Source: Niveibacterium umoris
GTDB lineage: Bacteria; Pseudomonadota; Gammaproteobacteria; Burkholderiales; Rhodocyclaceae
DNA: 64,000 nucleotides
Assembly: GCF_014197015.1 (NCBI RefSeq)
Contig: NZ_JACIET010000002.1
Location: 186,001-250,000, forward strand
Direction of reading: 5' to 3'
In this document: positions 26,191-35,759 of the stretch, piece after piece
Numbering within the stretch: the first letter of the stretch is position 1
How the letters are laid out: the number at the start of each line of letters is the position of its first letter
Position numbers and translations under genes: made by a program
The notes under the pieces: generated by a model
What the model saw: only the letters and a program-made list of their open reading frames with translations
Told to the model about the DNA's origin: nothing
Databases searched by the model: none

Positions 26191-27945
26191 ATGCACCTCC
26201 TCCGCCATCTGCTCCTGGCCGTACTCTGGCTATGCCCGCACCTCGCTGCGGCGCAGACGGTGGAGTTTCGCCTCGAGCGGATGCGGCCCGGGTTGGAGGC
26301 GAGCGAAAAATCGGTGCTGTCGGGGGCGCTCGACGGGCAGTTCGACGCGGTCGCGCAGGCGACGCTGAACACGCTTGATCGTGACACCTGGTTCCGCATC
26401 ATTCCGTCGTCTGACTGGCGGTCGGACTCACCGCCCGTGCTGGTGGTGCAGCAGACGCGCTTTCAGCGCTTCACGGTGTTCCCGTCCGGTGGCGGGCGGC
26501 CGACGACGCTCAGCGCCTTGCAGGCGGACTTTCCGGGCGGGCAGACGCGCGGCGTGCTGATCTTCCCCTTGGGCGACGGCTTTCGTGCCGGCCAGCCCCT
26601 GTATCTGCGGGCCCGGTTCGAGGGATCGCCTACCCTCCTTGTGCCGCGGCTGAGCATCACGAGCTACGACGACGCGCGTGCCACCGCGATCATGCATGTG
26701 CGCCTGAGCGCGAGTTGCTTCGCAGCGCTGATGGCGTTGGCGCTGTGTGCGATGTGCGTGTGGCTGATCGTGCGCGAACGCCTGTTCATCCTTTACGCCT
26801 TCCTGCTGGGATGCCAGGGCCTGTACGTCACGCTGATCACCTATGACGCCTACGCGCTGCCGGGGCTGGGCGCTTTGGTGCGGTATGGCGTTCGTCCGAC
26901 CTTCCTTTTCGCCGTGCTGGCCTGTATCGCCGCCGTCAGCTTCGCGCGCATCATGACCAACGCCGACCAGATCGCACCGCGCATTGCGTGGCTGTTCCGC
27001 GCCCAGCAAAGCCTGTTTGTGCTGCTGTTGCTGGTGATGCTCGCCACGCCTTATCGCGCTATCGCAACGCTGTCGGCCATCGGAAACGTGCTGATCATGG
27101 CCAGCACGATGACCATCGTCGCCGCGGGCGTGGCTGGCTGGCGGCACGGCAGCCGCGCCTCGGCTTTCTTCCTGCTCGCCTGGCTGGTGATGCAGGGCTT
27201 TACCTTCGCACGCGCGCTTTGCGAAACGGCTGGCCTGCAGAGCAGCAACCTCATCGTGTACGGCTTTCCGCTCTCGATGGTGGGTTCCGGCATTCTGCTG
27301 GCGCTGGGCCTGGCAGACCGCATGCGCGAGATGCGTGCGGCGCTGCGCGACGCACAGGCCCGGGCCCACACCGACGCCCTGACCGGCTTGCTCAACCGGC
27401 GCTGCATTCTCGAACGTCTTGACGCCGCGCGTACGCAATTCCGTGACAACGGCGAGCCGGTGTCGGTGCTGTTCGTGGATCTCGACCACTTCAAGGCGAT
27501 CAACGACCACCACGGCCATCTGGCGGGTGACGCCTGCCTGCGCGAGGCCAGCCGCCGGTTGCTCGCCACACTGCGGCACTCCGACGCGGTGGGCCGCTAC
27601 GGCGGCGAGGAGTTCCTCGTCGTGTTGCAGGGCGCCGACCGCACTGCGGCCGCAGCGATCGCCGAGCAACTGCGCGCCGCGCTGGCCAGCGCCCCGGTGC
27701 AGGCCGAGGGCGCACAGATCGATCTGACCTGCAGTATCGGCGTGGCCAGCACCGGCAGTGACGCCCTGTCGGGCGAAGACCTGATTGCCCGCGCCGATGC
27801 GGCGCTTTACGCGGCCAAGCGCGACGGACGCAACCGCGTCGCGCTTGCGCCGGATTCATCGCTGGTTGCCCCCGACCCCGCGCAAAACGAAGGAGCGCAC
27901 ATTGACCGCCTCAGCCATCCCCCTCTCTGCCGTACGCCCCGGTGA
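26191..27945 (+). CDS. Diguanylate cyclase with 7TMR-DISM-type membrane sensor
   Basis: A 584-aa protein (ATG at 26191; a TTG at 26164 is possible) has a signal peptide ending LAAAQ, a periplasmic DISM-like domain near residues 25-165, about seven hydrophobic helices at 175-375, and a GGDEF domain from about residue 400. The active-site loop is GRYGGEEF and the inhibitory site RHSD lies five residues upstream. It should make c-di-GMP in response to a periplasmic signal. Its 3' end overlaps the next gene by 44 bp. Confidence 0.93.
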   Translation: MHLLRHLLLAVLWLCPHLAAAQTVEFRLERMRPGLEASEKSVLSGALDGQFDAVAQATLNTLDRDTWFRIIPSSDWRSDSPPVLVVQQTRFQRFTVFPSGGGRPTTLSALQADFPGGQTRGVLIFPLGDGFRAGQPLYLRARFEGSPTLLVPRLSITSYDDARATAIMHVRLSASCFAALMALALCAMCVWLIVRERLFILYAFLLGCQGLYVTLITYDAYALPGLGALVRYGVRPTFLFAVLACIAAVSFARIMTNADQIAPRIAWLFRAQQSLFVLLLLVMLATPYRAIATLSAIGNVLIMASTMTIVAAGVAGWRHGSRASAFFLLAWLVMQGFTFARALCETAGLQSSNLIVYGFPLSMVGSGILLALGLADRMREMRAALRDAQARAHTDALTGLLNRRCILERLDAARTQFRDNGEPVSVLFVDLDHFKAINDHHGHLAGDACLREASRRLLATLRHSDAVGRYGGEEFLVVLQGADRTAAAAIAEQLRAALASAPVQAEGAQIDLTCSIGVASTGSDALSGEDLIARADAALYAAKRDGRNRVALAPDSSLVAPDPAQNEGAHIDRLSHPPLCRTPR

Positions 27946-28762
27946 TGTACTGCTGCACGGTGGTGTAGGGCCGCTGTCCGACCTCATCGCGTGGGCCAGC
28001 AACTCGATCTACAGCCACGCGGCCATGGCGCTCGACGCCGACACCATGATCGAGGCCGGCGCCACCGGCGTGATCACGCGACCGATGTCGACACGCCTGA
28101 CCGACACCGCCCACTACACCCTGATCGACGTCTATCGCTTCGGCCCGCCGGGCGCGGGGCTGAACGCGGCGCAACTGGCCGCGCTGGAGGCCAAGGCACG
28201 CGCCTTCCTGGGCACGCCCTATCCGCTCGACAAGCTGTTCGAGCTAGGTGTGGTATGCGCCGTGCGCAGCCAGCTCGACTGGCCCGAGCCGCTGCGCTGG
28301 CTGCTGCGTGTGGCGCTGGACCATGTGGTCGAAAGTGACCCGAATCAGATGGTGTGCAGCGAGTTCGTCTATCGCAGCTATGCCGAAGCCGACACCCAGC
28401 CAGCCGGCGCGCTGCGGCCGGTCATCGAAGTGGTGGAGCAGAAGCCAGCGCCCTTCCCGCATATCGACTGGATCGCGCTGATCGAGGAGTACGAAGATGC
28501 GCGTCATCACTCGGTCAACCGCGCGCTGCCGGCGGCCCCCTCCGCCCCGCGGGCGGTGGGCACCGCGGGGCCAACGGCGGCTGACCCGCACATCGCGGCG
28601 CAGGCCGCGCTGATCCGCGCACGCCGCGCCAGGCCAGCCACGCGCAGCCTCGCGGTCAAAGAAATCATCGACCCCTTCCCCAATACCGCGACGGTCAGCC
28701 CGCAGGACTTTGCCGCCAGCCCAAGCTTTTCCCTGCTGGGGCGCGTGCTGCCTTCAACTTGA
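27902..28762 (+). CDS. Permuted papain-like (YiiX/C92-type) hydrolase
   Basis: A 286-aa protein starts at a TTG (27902) with AAGGAG 6 nt upstream, inside the end of the GGDEF gene. The N-terminal part has PGDVLLHGGVGPLSDLIAWASNSIYSHAAMAL with the catalytic-type His. DPNQMVCSEFVYRSYAEAD carries the Cys, which matches the circularly permuted NlpC/P60 order of the YiiX/YebB (C92) group. These enzymes act on peptides, lipids or amide bonds; the substrate is unknown. There is no signal peptide. The 44-bp overlap implies co-expression with the cyclase. Confidence 0.82.
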   Translation: MTASAIPLSAVRPGDVLLHGGVGPLSDLIAWASNSIYSHAAMALDADTMIEAGATGVITRPMSTRLTDTAHYTLIDVYRFGPPGAGLNAAQLAALEAKARAFLGTPYPLDKLFELGVVCAVRSQLDWPEPLRWLLRVALDHVVESDPNQMVCSEFVYRSYAEADTQPAGALRPVIEVVEQKPAPFPHIDWIALIEEYEDARHHSVNRALPAAPSAPRAVGTAGPTAADPHIAAQAALIRARRARPATRSLAVKEIIDPFPNTATVSPQDFAASPSFSLLGRVLPST

Positions 28763-28822
28763 TCAGCTAGCAGGGCTGGAGCGCTCGAGCACCATGGGGC
28801 GCCGCCAAGACGGCAGGCACGA

Positions 28823-28842
28823 AGGGGCCCTAAGGGGCCCCT
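28823..28842. terminator. Hairpin between convergent genes
   Basis: AGGGGCCC-TAAG-GGGCCCCT has a perfect 8-bp stem followed by GTTCTGTT. It lies between the convergent hydrolase gene and the SH3-like gene, so it could end both transcripts. Confidence 0.5.
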
Positions 28843-28865
28843 GTTCTGTTGGGCGGTATCGTGCT

Positions 28866-30287
28866 TCAGCGCACGCTGACCGTGCCCCGCTTCCACGCCG
28901 GGTCTTGCCAGCGAACGAAGGCCGCGAGGGCGTTGGCGCGATCGGCCCAGCGTTCGACCTGCAGGCTGTTCTGGCTGAGGACTTCGAAACTCTGCTTGTA
29001 GCGGCCCTCGGCGCGCACTTCGCGCGCAGCGAGGAACTGGTTGCCACCCGGCACCCAGCCGGCAAATTCGACGTAGCCCAGATCTGGGTTGTCGATCGCC
29101 GGCGGCAGCACGTCGACCACCCATTCGCCGCCGCGCTGATGGAAGAGCCAGAGTTCGCGCCAGGTGGCCATCGGCTGCACCGCGAGCGCGAGCGCATCAC
29201 CCTGCGCGCTGGTTTGCGCGGAGGCGGCCCATACGAGTCCGAAGGTGCAACGGGTGAGCACCGTGCGCAGCGCCTTGCCTTCGGCCTGTTGCAGGGCGAC
29301 ACAGGTTTCGCCCGGCTGCTGGCCGGGTGTGGTACTGAGGGCGAGCTTGCCGCGCGGCATGCCGACCTCCGGCACCGCCGCCCAGCGTGAGGCGCCGACC
29401 CGCAAGCCGGCATCGGCATAGGTGGGCGCATCGTCCTCGGTGAGTTCGGCCTTGTTCACCGCGGCGAGTTCTTCGATGGCGCGCGTTGCGGCAGGCAGCG
29501 CGGCATCGGCCTTGCGCGCCTTCTCGTAGGCGATGGCGGACCACACGCCCGCCTTGCGCATATGCAGGCGGTTGCGGGTGACTTCGCTCAGGTTCTTCAG
29601 CTCGACACGGTCGAGCACCTCGGCGCGCCAGGCGTCGGTCATCGCACGCTCGACGGGCGTGAGCGTGCCCGGCACACAGTCATGCCGGGTCAGGGCCAGC
29701 GCGGCGCGGGCGCGCTGGCCATCGTCGGCGCGCATGCCGAGCACGCGGCGGAAGGCGTCGCCGTTGTAGCAGGTCTGCATCTGCCCGTTGCGCTCGAATG
29801 CGACGAACTCGACACCGTAGTTCGCGGCGACCTCCATCTGCGCCGCGATGGCGACTTCGCCAGCCTTGCTCTGGCGGGTCGAAGCGCGGCGGGCGAGGCG
29901 TTCGGCCATCACGCCCAGTGCATCGAAAGGTTCGGCATCGATTGCGGCGGCCGGTGCGGCTTTCAGGTAAGCCGTGGCGTAGGCAATGCCGAGCGTTTCA
30001 GCACCGTTGGCCTCGCGCAGGAAGCGCACCACCGACAGCAGTTCGGGCGCCGCTTCCGGCGTGAGTGCATGCACCCGCACCTGCGTGGCGCGCACAAAGC
30101 CGGCGCGCTCGTGGCGGTGATCATACACCTGCAGGAAATCGCCCTTCTCGCCGCGGATCTCCAGACTGTCGCCCTGCCACAGCACGGTCTGCGCCTGCGC
30201 AGCGTCGCGCGGTGCGGCGCGCAGCGCGGTCTGGTCCTGGGTGACGATGGCAATCGTGGCGAGTGCGGCGGCAACGGTGATCATCAT
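28866..30287 (-). CDS. SH3-like-domain protein of unknown function
   Basis: This 473-aa protein has a hydrophobic N-terminus (MMITVAAALATIAIV) that may be a signal or anchor. A bacterial SH3-like module follows at about 15-75 (ALRAAPRDAAQAQTVLWQGDSLEIRGEKGDFLQVYDH). A long helical middle and a C-terminal beta region (GGEWVVDVLPPAIDNPDLGYVEFAGWVPGGNQFLAAREV) complete it. The start overlaps the prohibitin-like gene's stop (ATGA), so the pair is one operon. No family name beyond the SH3-like module; a periplasmic partner of the band-7 protein is plausible. Confidence 0.8.
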   Translation of the reverse strand: MMITVAAALATIAIVTQDQTALRAAPRDAAQAQTVLWQGDSLEIRGEKGDFLQVYDHRHERAGFVRATQVRVHALTPEAAPELLSVVRFLREANGAETLGIAYATAYLKAAPAAAIDAEPFDALGVMAERLARRASTRQSKAGEVAIAAQMEVAANYGVEFVAFERNGQMQTCYNGDAFRRVLGMRADDGQRARAALALTRHDCVPGTLTPVERAMTDAWRAEVLDRVELKNLSEVTRNRLHMRKAGVWSAIAYEKARKADAALPAATRAIEELAAVNKAELTEDDAPTYADAGLRVGASRWAAVPEVGMPRGKLALSTTPGQQPGETCVALQQAEGKALRTVLTRCTFGLVWAASAQTSAQGDALALAVQPMATWRELWLFHQRGGEWVVDVLPPAIDNPDLGYVEFAGWVPGGNQFLAAREVRAEGRYKQSFEVLSQNSLQVERWADRANALAAFVRWQDPAWKRGTVSVR

Positions 30288-31540
30288 TCCGCCCCTTCCA
30301 CCGCTTGCTCGGCGGGCTGCGAAGCAACAGCAGCCTGCAGGTTGCCCTTGCCGGCGCCCAGCAATGCGTTGCCGATGAAGCTGCCGTCGGTGGGCGTCGG
30401 CGCGATGATCACCTGGATCTTGTCGGCCAGCTTGTCGGCCATGGTCTTCTGGATCAGCAACGGGTTCTTCTGGATCAGCGCCCCGTCGCGCGCCAGTTGC
30501 TCGCTGGCGACCTTGCCGATGCGCTCCTGCCGGTAGACCTCGGCATCGGCCAGTTTCTGGCGCGAATCCGCCTCACCCGCGGCTTCGATGCGGCGGGCCT
30601 GCGCGTTGGCTTCGGCCGATTTGATGCGCGACACCTTGTCGGCCTCGGCCTCCAGCCCGCGCTGCTCGATCTGCTTTTCCTTGAACGGCAACACATGCTT
30701 CATCGCCTCGGCCTGAGCCTTGGCGGCGATGATCTGTTCCTGCCCGGCCGCCTCGGCGGCGGTTTCGCGCCGCACCTTCTCTGCCGCAGCTTCGAGCGCG
30801 GTCTGCTTGACCTGCTTGTCCTTGAGTTCCAGCGTGTAGCGCATCTTCTCGCTCTCGAGTTCTTCGATGAGCAGTTTTTCCATGCCGACCCGGTAGTCGC
30901 GCGGCAGATCCACCTTGCCGATCTGCAGCGCGCCGAGCTGGATACCGTCGGCCGCAAGGCGCGGCTTGAGTTCCGCCTCCATCACCTGCTGGATCTCGGC
31001 GCGCTTGGTCGAGAAGATTTCGCGCACGGTGTAGCGCGACAGGGTCTTGTACATCACGCCCTGCACCACCGGCCCGACGACCTGCCCCTCGATGTCATCC
31101 GGCAGGTTGCGGGCGATCGTCGCGAGCTTCTGCGGATCGAGGCTGTAGCGCACGGTGATGTCCATGCCCAGCGAGAGGCCCTCGACCGACTGGAAGGGCG
31201 AGGGGCCGTCCGCCTTGCTGCTGCCTTCCGGCCGGTAGATCTGGGTGCGCAGCGGCAGCGTGCGCAGCTGGTGCAGGCCCGGCATCACCAGCACCGACCC
31301 GGCGCGGAATTCGGTCGTGCTGCCCGTCAGCAGGTTGGTGCGGATGCCGACGTCACCCGCCTCCACCGCGCCGAAGGGCGGATGCGTGACGACGTAGCCA
31401 ACCCCGAGCGCCGCCACGGCCAGCGCGATCAGCCGGCGCTTGTTGCGGCCCGCTTCATTGGCGAAGCCGCGCGCCGGGCGGCGGAGGCGGCGCAGGCTGG
31501 ATCTGAGGGTGTGCGCGATGGCGTTGAAACGGTCCGACAT
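30284..31540 (-). CDS. Prohibitin-like SPFH/band 7 membrane protein
   Basis: A 418-aa protein starts at ATG 31540, with GGGAG 6 nt upstream. One membrane helix (RLIALAVAALGVGYVVT) lies near residues 38-54. An SPFH domain follows (VEAGDVGIRTNLLTGSTTEFRAGSVLVMPGLHQLRTLPLRTQ ... DITVRYSLDPQKL). A long charged coiled coil spans about 215-370. Prohibitin-type proteins form large rings or membrane microdomains and often scaffold proteases or signalling proteins. It is transcribed divergently from the two-component genes at 31812. Confidence 0.92.
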   Translation of the reverse strand: MSDRFNAIAHTLRSSLRRLRRPARGFANEAGRNKRRLIALAVAALGVGYVVTHPPFGAVEAGDVGIRTNLLTGSTTEFRAGSVLVMPGLHQLRTLPLRTQIYRPEGSSKADGPSPFQSVEGLSLGMDITVRYSLDPQKLATIARNLPDDIEGQVVGPVVQGVMYKTLSRYTVREIFSTKRAEIQQVMEAELKPRLAADGIQLGALQIGKVDLPRDYRVGMEKLLIEELESEKMRYTLELKDKQVKQTALEAAAEKVRRETAAEAAGQEQIIAAKAQAEAMKHVLPFKEKQIEQRGLEAEADKVSRIKSAEANAQARRIEAAGEADSRQKLADAEVYRQERIGKVASEQLARDGALIQKNPLLIQKTMADKLADKIQVIIAPTPTDGSFIGNALLGAGKGNLQAAVASQPAEQAVEGAE

Positions 31541-31811
31541 GTTGATCTCCCAGTGTGCTGCCGGCTGATTTGCAGTCCGCCTCAGCAGGGTCGCTGCGGG
31601 GATCGCTGCGGGGAGTCGCGTCCGGCGTGCGTTCTCCATGGCCTGCAGTCTCGGCGCGCCGGGGTGGAGCGCTCAAAGCCGACGCGGGGCGACTTTGCTC
31701 ATGGCCGGGAGGGGCGCTTCCGGGGCGTGAACAAACACTCACACCACGTCAGCGAAGCGCGCGCCGAAAACCCGGATACTTGCGTCCGAGCTCAACGCGC
31801 AGGAGGTGGCC

Positions 31812-32510
31812 ATGTTCAGGGTGGCCGTGATCGAAGACGACGCACCGACCAGCAACCAGCTGGTCAGCTGGATCCTCTCCGCCCGCAAGGACATCGTCGT
31901 GGACCAGTGGTTCACACGTGACGATGCCGAAGCGGCGGTGCAACGCGAGCACTACGATCTGGTCGTGCTCGACATCGAGCTGGGGCGCGAGCGCCACGCC
32001 GGCGTCGCGATCATCAATGCCATCAACAAGCGCCAGCAAGGCACGCCGGTGCTGGTGGTGTCGGCGATGCCGGCGGCGATCTACCGCAGCATCATGAAGG
32101 CGCTGGATGCCTGGGACTACCTGCAGAAGACCACGTTCGAGGAAGCCGACTTCATCGACACCCTGCTCGAAATCCTGCGCGCCACCCGCGACCGGGAACG
32201 CGCGCCCTCCGCTGCGCCCGCCGGCGACGAACTCTCGATCGACCCGCTGCGCCAGAGCACGCCGTTGTGGCACGGCCAGCGCGTCAACCTGCCGCTGACC
32301 GCGCAGCGCATCCTCGCGGCGCTGTACGCGCGGCGCGGCGAAGTGGTGTCCTACGACGAGCTGTTCCAGGTGGTGAAGAGCGGGCGTAACCGCGACAACA
32401 TCCGCAAGCACATCAGCACGATCCGCGATGCCTTCCGCGAGTTCGACGAGGCCTTCGACCGCATCGAGAACATCCCGATGCGCGGCTTCCGCTGGACCGA
32501 TCCGCGATGA
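31812..32510 (+). CDS. OmpR/PhoB-family response regulator
   Basis: A 232-aa regulator is read from the ATG at 31812, with AGGAGG 5 nt upstream. The receiver has the acidic pair E8-D9-D10, phospho-acceptor Asp54 in DLVVLDIEL, and Lys in YLQKTTF. The C-terminal winged HTH (LPLTAQRILAALYARRGEVVSYDELFQVV..RDNIRKHISTIRDAF) binds DNA. Its stop overlaps the kinase start (ATGA), so the two form a pair. In the 270-bp divergent spacer upstream, a 12-bp direct repeat lies at 31591-31614. Confidence 0.95.
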   Translation: MFRVAVIEDDAPTSNQLVSWILSARKDIVVDQWFTRDDAEAAVQREHYDLVVLDIELGRERHAGVAIINAINKRQQGTPVLVVSAMPAAIYRSIMKALDAWDYLQKTTFEEADFIDTLLEILRATRDRERAPSAAPAGDELSIDPLRQSTPLWHGQRVNLPLTAQRILAALYARRGEVVSYDELFQVVKSGRNRDNIRKHISTIRDAFREFDEAFDRIENIPMRGFRWTDPR

Positions 32511-34582
32511 GGCTCGGCCCGCGCGAGGCCTTCCACTGGCTCGCATCCTTCGGCCTGCGGATGCTGTTCCGCGGCGCCTTCCTGCTGCTGGCGCTGGCCA
32601 CGGTGGCGATGGCGCTGTTCGTGCTGCAGGAAGAAAAGCAGCGCAGCTACGCCAACTACCGCAAGGACTTCCTCAAGTCGAAGGAACAGGTGCTCGCCAA
32701 GCTGCGCCACCCGACCGGTCAGCTCGCGCTGCTCAACGCGCCGACCAGGGCCCGCGCGCTGACCCCGCTGCACCCGGTGCTGCTGCCCTATGCGTCGATC
32801 GATTTCGACGACCAGAACAAGGTGCGCAACGTGGTCGAGATGACCGGCTGCATGGTGCGCTACCGCCGCAACGGCGCGGTGTGCGTGGCGATCGGCAGCA
32901 ACCCGTGGGCGGGCGGCTTCATCTATGTCGCCGGCACCTTCGCCAGTGCGCCGCTGGCAGCCCACACCGTGGGCGATGCGCAGCTCGACACCGCGCACCG
33001 GATACGCGTCAGCGTGTCGATGCGGGGCGATACGACGCGCTGGATCGCCCCGTTCGAACCGATCGACGACGCCGGTGCGCGCCGCGTGTCGGGGCTGCGC
33101 GGGCGCCTGACCGGTTTCGAGGACAGCGGCGGCGACTTCACCCACGCGCGCCCGGTGCGCGACTTCCGCGGCTGGATCTGGCAGGACGCGAATTGCGTCG
33201 CGCCCTCGCAGGACGCCGCCGGCTGCGCGCGGCTCTCGTTCTTCTCGATCAGGCTGCCGGTTGCGGTGCTGCGCGACGCCTTGTTCACGAAGCAGAAACC
33301 GGAATGGCCGCCGCACGATCTCGCGGACATCCAGGTGCGCGTCGAAGCGCTCGGCCCGGAGAGCGCCACGCCGCTGCTCGACAGCAACGACAGCGACGCC
33401 GTCGCGCCCTTCTCGCTCGACGAGCTGCCGCCCTTGCTGCAACCGGGGCAGTCACTGGTGATCGCGCGCGCCGACGCACCCACACAGGAACTGGTACGGC
33501 TCGCCGGGCCCGAGGTCAGTGCGGAGGAATCGTGGTCCTTGCTGCGCCAGCTGATCCGCCGACTGCCGGTGGACGACGGCAACACCGCGCTTGCCGCAGA
33601 GGACGAAGTCACCACCGCGGTTGGCGGCTACGTCGTGCGCTTGAGTGGCGATGTACGCAGCGCGAATCGCACCCTGAGCGTGGTCGCGACACGGCTGGTG
33701 TGGTTCGTCGCGGCGATGCTGGTGGCGATCGCGCTGACCTGGCTGGTGCTCGAAATCGGCATCATCCGCCGCATCGCGCTGCTGACGCGGCGCGCGTCGG
33801 ACCTCTCGCGCAGCGCCCGCGCCAGCGGCGGGCTGGAGCAGTTCGATCTGGCGCAGGTACGCGGGCGCGACGAGCTGGGCATCCTCGCGCGCGCGCTCAA
33901 CGACCTGCTGCGCCGGGTGAAGGAAGACGCCGAACGCGAACGCATCCGCGCCGGGCAGGAGCGCGACATGTGGCACGCCGTCGGGCACGAGATCATGTCG
34001 CCGCTGCAATCTCTGATGGTGCTGCACGGCAAGGAAGACGACCCGGCCAGCCGCTACATCCACCGCATGCAGCAGGCGGTGCGCGTGCTCTACGGCAGCG
34101 CCTCGCCGAGCGAAGCCTTCGAGACCAGCACGCTGCAGGTCGAGGCGCTCGACATCGACGCGTTTCTCGCCCATGTCGCCGGTAACGCGCACTGCATCGG
34201 CATCGCCGACGTGGGCTACGCGCCGCTCGGCCAGCCGGTGATGGTGCGCGGCGACGAATACTCGCTGGAAGACGTCGTCACCCACATCCTGCGCAATGCC
34301 GATCGCCACCGCAGCGCCGGCACGCCGATCACGCTGGCGCTGGAGCTGACCGAGCACGCCGCGCGCATCCGCATCCACAACATCGGCCCCCGCATTCCGG
34401 AAAGCATGCTCGACACGATCTTCGAGTACGGCGTATCCGGAAAGGACGATGGCGGATCGGAAGAGAGCCGCGGGCAGGGGCTTTTCGTCGCACGCACCTA
34501 CATGGCCAAGATGAGCGGCACCATCGTCGCGCAGAACGACGGCGACGGCGTGAGCTTCGTGCTGACGCTGCTGCGCGCCTGA
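32507..34582 (+). CDS. Membrane sensor histidine kinase
   Basis: A 691-aa kinase has membrane helix 1 near residues 20-40 and a large periplasmic sensor to about residue 395. Helix 2 (LVWFVAAMLVAIALTWLVLEIGI) is followed by a HAMP-like linker and the phospho-acceptor region MWHAVGHEIMSPLQSL, where His lies in HEIMSP rather than the common HELRTP. The ATP domain has N-box HILRNADRH, VSGKDDGGSEESRGQGLFVA and a final YMAKMSG..GVSFVLTLL. The sensor domain contains four Cys and is not recognised. It partners the preceding regulator. Confidence 0.94.
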   Translation: MRLGPREAFHWLASFGLRMLFRGAFLLLALATVAMALFVLQEEKQRSYANYRKDFLKSKEQVLAKLRHPTGQLALLNAPTRARALTPLHPVLLPYASIDFDDQNKVRNVVEMTGCMVRYRRNGAVCVAIGSNPWAGGFIYVAGTFASAPLAAHTVGDAQLDTAHRIRVSVSMRGDTTRWIAPFEPIDDAGARRVSGLRGRLTGFEDSGGDFTHARPVRDFRGWIWQDANCVAPSQDAAGCARLSFFSIRLPVAVLRDALFTKQKPEWPPHDLADIQVRVEALGPESATPLLDSNDSDAVAPFSLDELPPLLQPGQSLVIARADAPTQELVRLAGPEVSAEESWSLLRQLIRRLPVDDGNTALAAEDEVTTAVGGYVVRLSGDVRSANRTLSVVATRLVWFVAAMLVAIALTWLVLEIGIIRRIALLTRRASDLSRSARASGGLEQFDLAQVRGRDELGILARALNDLLRRVKEDAERERIRAGQERDMWHAVGHEIMSPLQSLMVLHGKEDDPASRYIHRMQQAVRVLYGSASPSEAFETSTLQVEALDIDAFLAHVAGNAHCIGIADVGYAPLGQPVMVRGDEYSLEDVVTHILRNADRHRSAGTPITLALELTEHAARIRIHNIGPRIPESMLDTIFEYGVSGKDDGGSEESRGQGLFVARTYMAKMSGTIVAQNDGDGVSFVLTLLRA

Positions 34583-34610
34583 TCGCGCGCGCAGCAGCGT
34601 CACAAGCCGC

Positions 34611-35090
34611 TTACAGCCCCAAATCGCTCAGCCCCGGGTGATCGTCCGGCCGGCGACCCTGCGGCCAATGGTACTTGCGCTCGGACTCGGCGATCGGCAG
34701 GTCGTTGATGCTGGCGAAACGGCGCGCCATGAGGCCGTTCTCGTCGAACTCCCAGTTCTCGTTGCCGTAGGAACGGAACCAGTTGCCGGCGTCGTCGCGC
34801 CATTCGTAGGCGAAGCGCACCGCGATGCGGTTGTCGGTGAAAGCCCAAAGTTCCTTGATCAGGCGGTATTCGATCTCGCGTGCCCACTTGCGGGTGAGGA
34901 AGGCTTCGATCTCGGCGCGGCCGCGCGGAAATTCGCCGCGGTTGCGCCATTGGCTGTCGGGCGTGTAGGCCAGCGCGACGCGCTTGGGGTCGCGGCTGTT
35001 CCAGGCGTCTTCGGCCAAGCGGACTTTCTGGATTGCCGTTTCACGGGTGAAGGGCGGCAGCGGCGGGCGGGCTTCCGTGTTCGGGCTCAT
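34611..35090 (-). CDS. DUF1348 / NTF2-like protein
   Basis: A 159-aa protein starts at ATG 35090, with AGGAG 5 nt upstream. It fits DUF1348 of the NTF2-like fold: [41 protein letters not shown], then [46 protein letters not shown]. Function is unknown; related proteins turn up in stress and detoxification clusters. It is the last gene of the CMD-reductase-GST cluster and is convergent with the kinase gene. Confidence 0.9.
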   Translation of the reverse strand: MSPNTEARPPLPPFTRETAIQKVRLAEDAWNSRDPKRVALAYTPDSQWRNRGEFPRGRAEIEAFLTRKWAREIEYRLIKELWAFTDNRIAVRFAYEWRDDAGNWFRSYGNENWEFDENGLMARRFASINDLPIAESERKYHWPQGRRPDDHPGLSDLGL

Positions 35091-35133
35091 GGGGGCTCCT
35101 GTCGAAGTGTGTGTACGGGTTGAGAGGGAGGGG

Positions 35134-35733
35134 TCAGATACCGGGCATGCCGACGTAGCCAGGCAGCGCTTGCATGCGGGCAAGCCAGTTGCGCACGGCA
35201 GGGTAGGCAGAAAGATCGACGCGGCCTTCGGGTGCCAGGGCAATGTAAGGGTAGACGGCGACATCCGCGATGCTGGGGATTTCCAGTGCGACCCAGTCGT
35301 GCTCGGTGAGCCGGGTTTCGAGGATGCCAAGCAGGGCTTCGGTGATCCGCGTGGCCTCGTCCAGCGCGATGCCAGCGCGGCCGAATTTGTGGTGCAAGCG
35401 CAGCGCGTTGGGGCCGCGGGCGACCTCGTTGGCCGCGGTGGATAGCCATGCCGACACCGCCGCGAGCGCGGCCGGATCTTGCGGCCACCACTGCGCGCCG
35501 CCGTAGCGGCTGGCGAGATAGACGAGGATCGCCTGACTGTCGCGCACGACGGTGTCGCCGTCTGTGAGCACCGGCACCTGGCCGAAGGGATTCATCGCGA
35601 TGAAATCGCGCGATTTGTGCTCCCGCGTGGCGCCGCTCACCACCACGCTCTGGTAGGGCAGGCCGAGCAGGCTCAGCATCAGGCGCACCTTGTGGCTGTT
35701 GCCGGAGAGCGGGAATTCGTAGAGCTGGATCAT
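35134..35733 (-). CDS. Glutathione S-transferase family protein
   Basis: A 199-aa GST starts at ATG 35733. The thioredoxin-like N-domain has [25 protein letters not shown], the cis-Pro motif [11 protein letters not shown], and [14 protein letters not shown]. The all-helical C-domain has [13 protein letters not shown]. It likely conjugates or reduces electrophiles with glutathione. It lies 26 bp after the reductase fusion gene, in the same cluster as an AhpD-like protein; a glutaredoxin is in the neighbouring operon. Confidence 0.94.
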   Translation of the reverse strand: MIQLYEFPLSGNSHKVRLMLSLLGLPYQSVVVSGATREHKSRDFIAMNPFGQVPVLTDGDTVVRDSQAILVYLASRYGGAQWWPQDPAALAAVSAWLSTAANEVARGPNALRLHHKFGRAGIALDEATRITEALLGILETRLTEHDWVALEIPSIADVAVYPYIALAPEGRVDLSAYPAVRNWLARMQALPGYVGMPGI

Positions 35734-35759
35734 GGTGGCGTCCTTGTGACGATCGGGGT

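Noticed and set aside
32428-34185. Plus-strand frame of 585 codons in another phase of the kinase gene
   Set aside because: The kinase frame has clear H, N and G boxes and couples to the regulator by ATGA; the other frame is Arg-rich noise.
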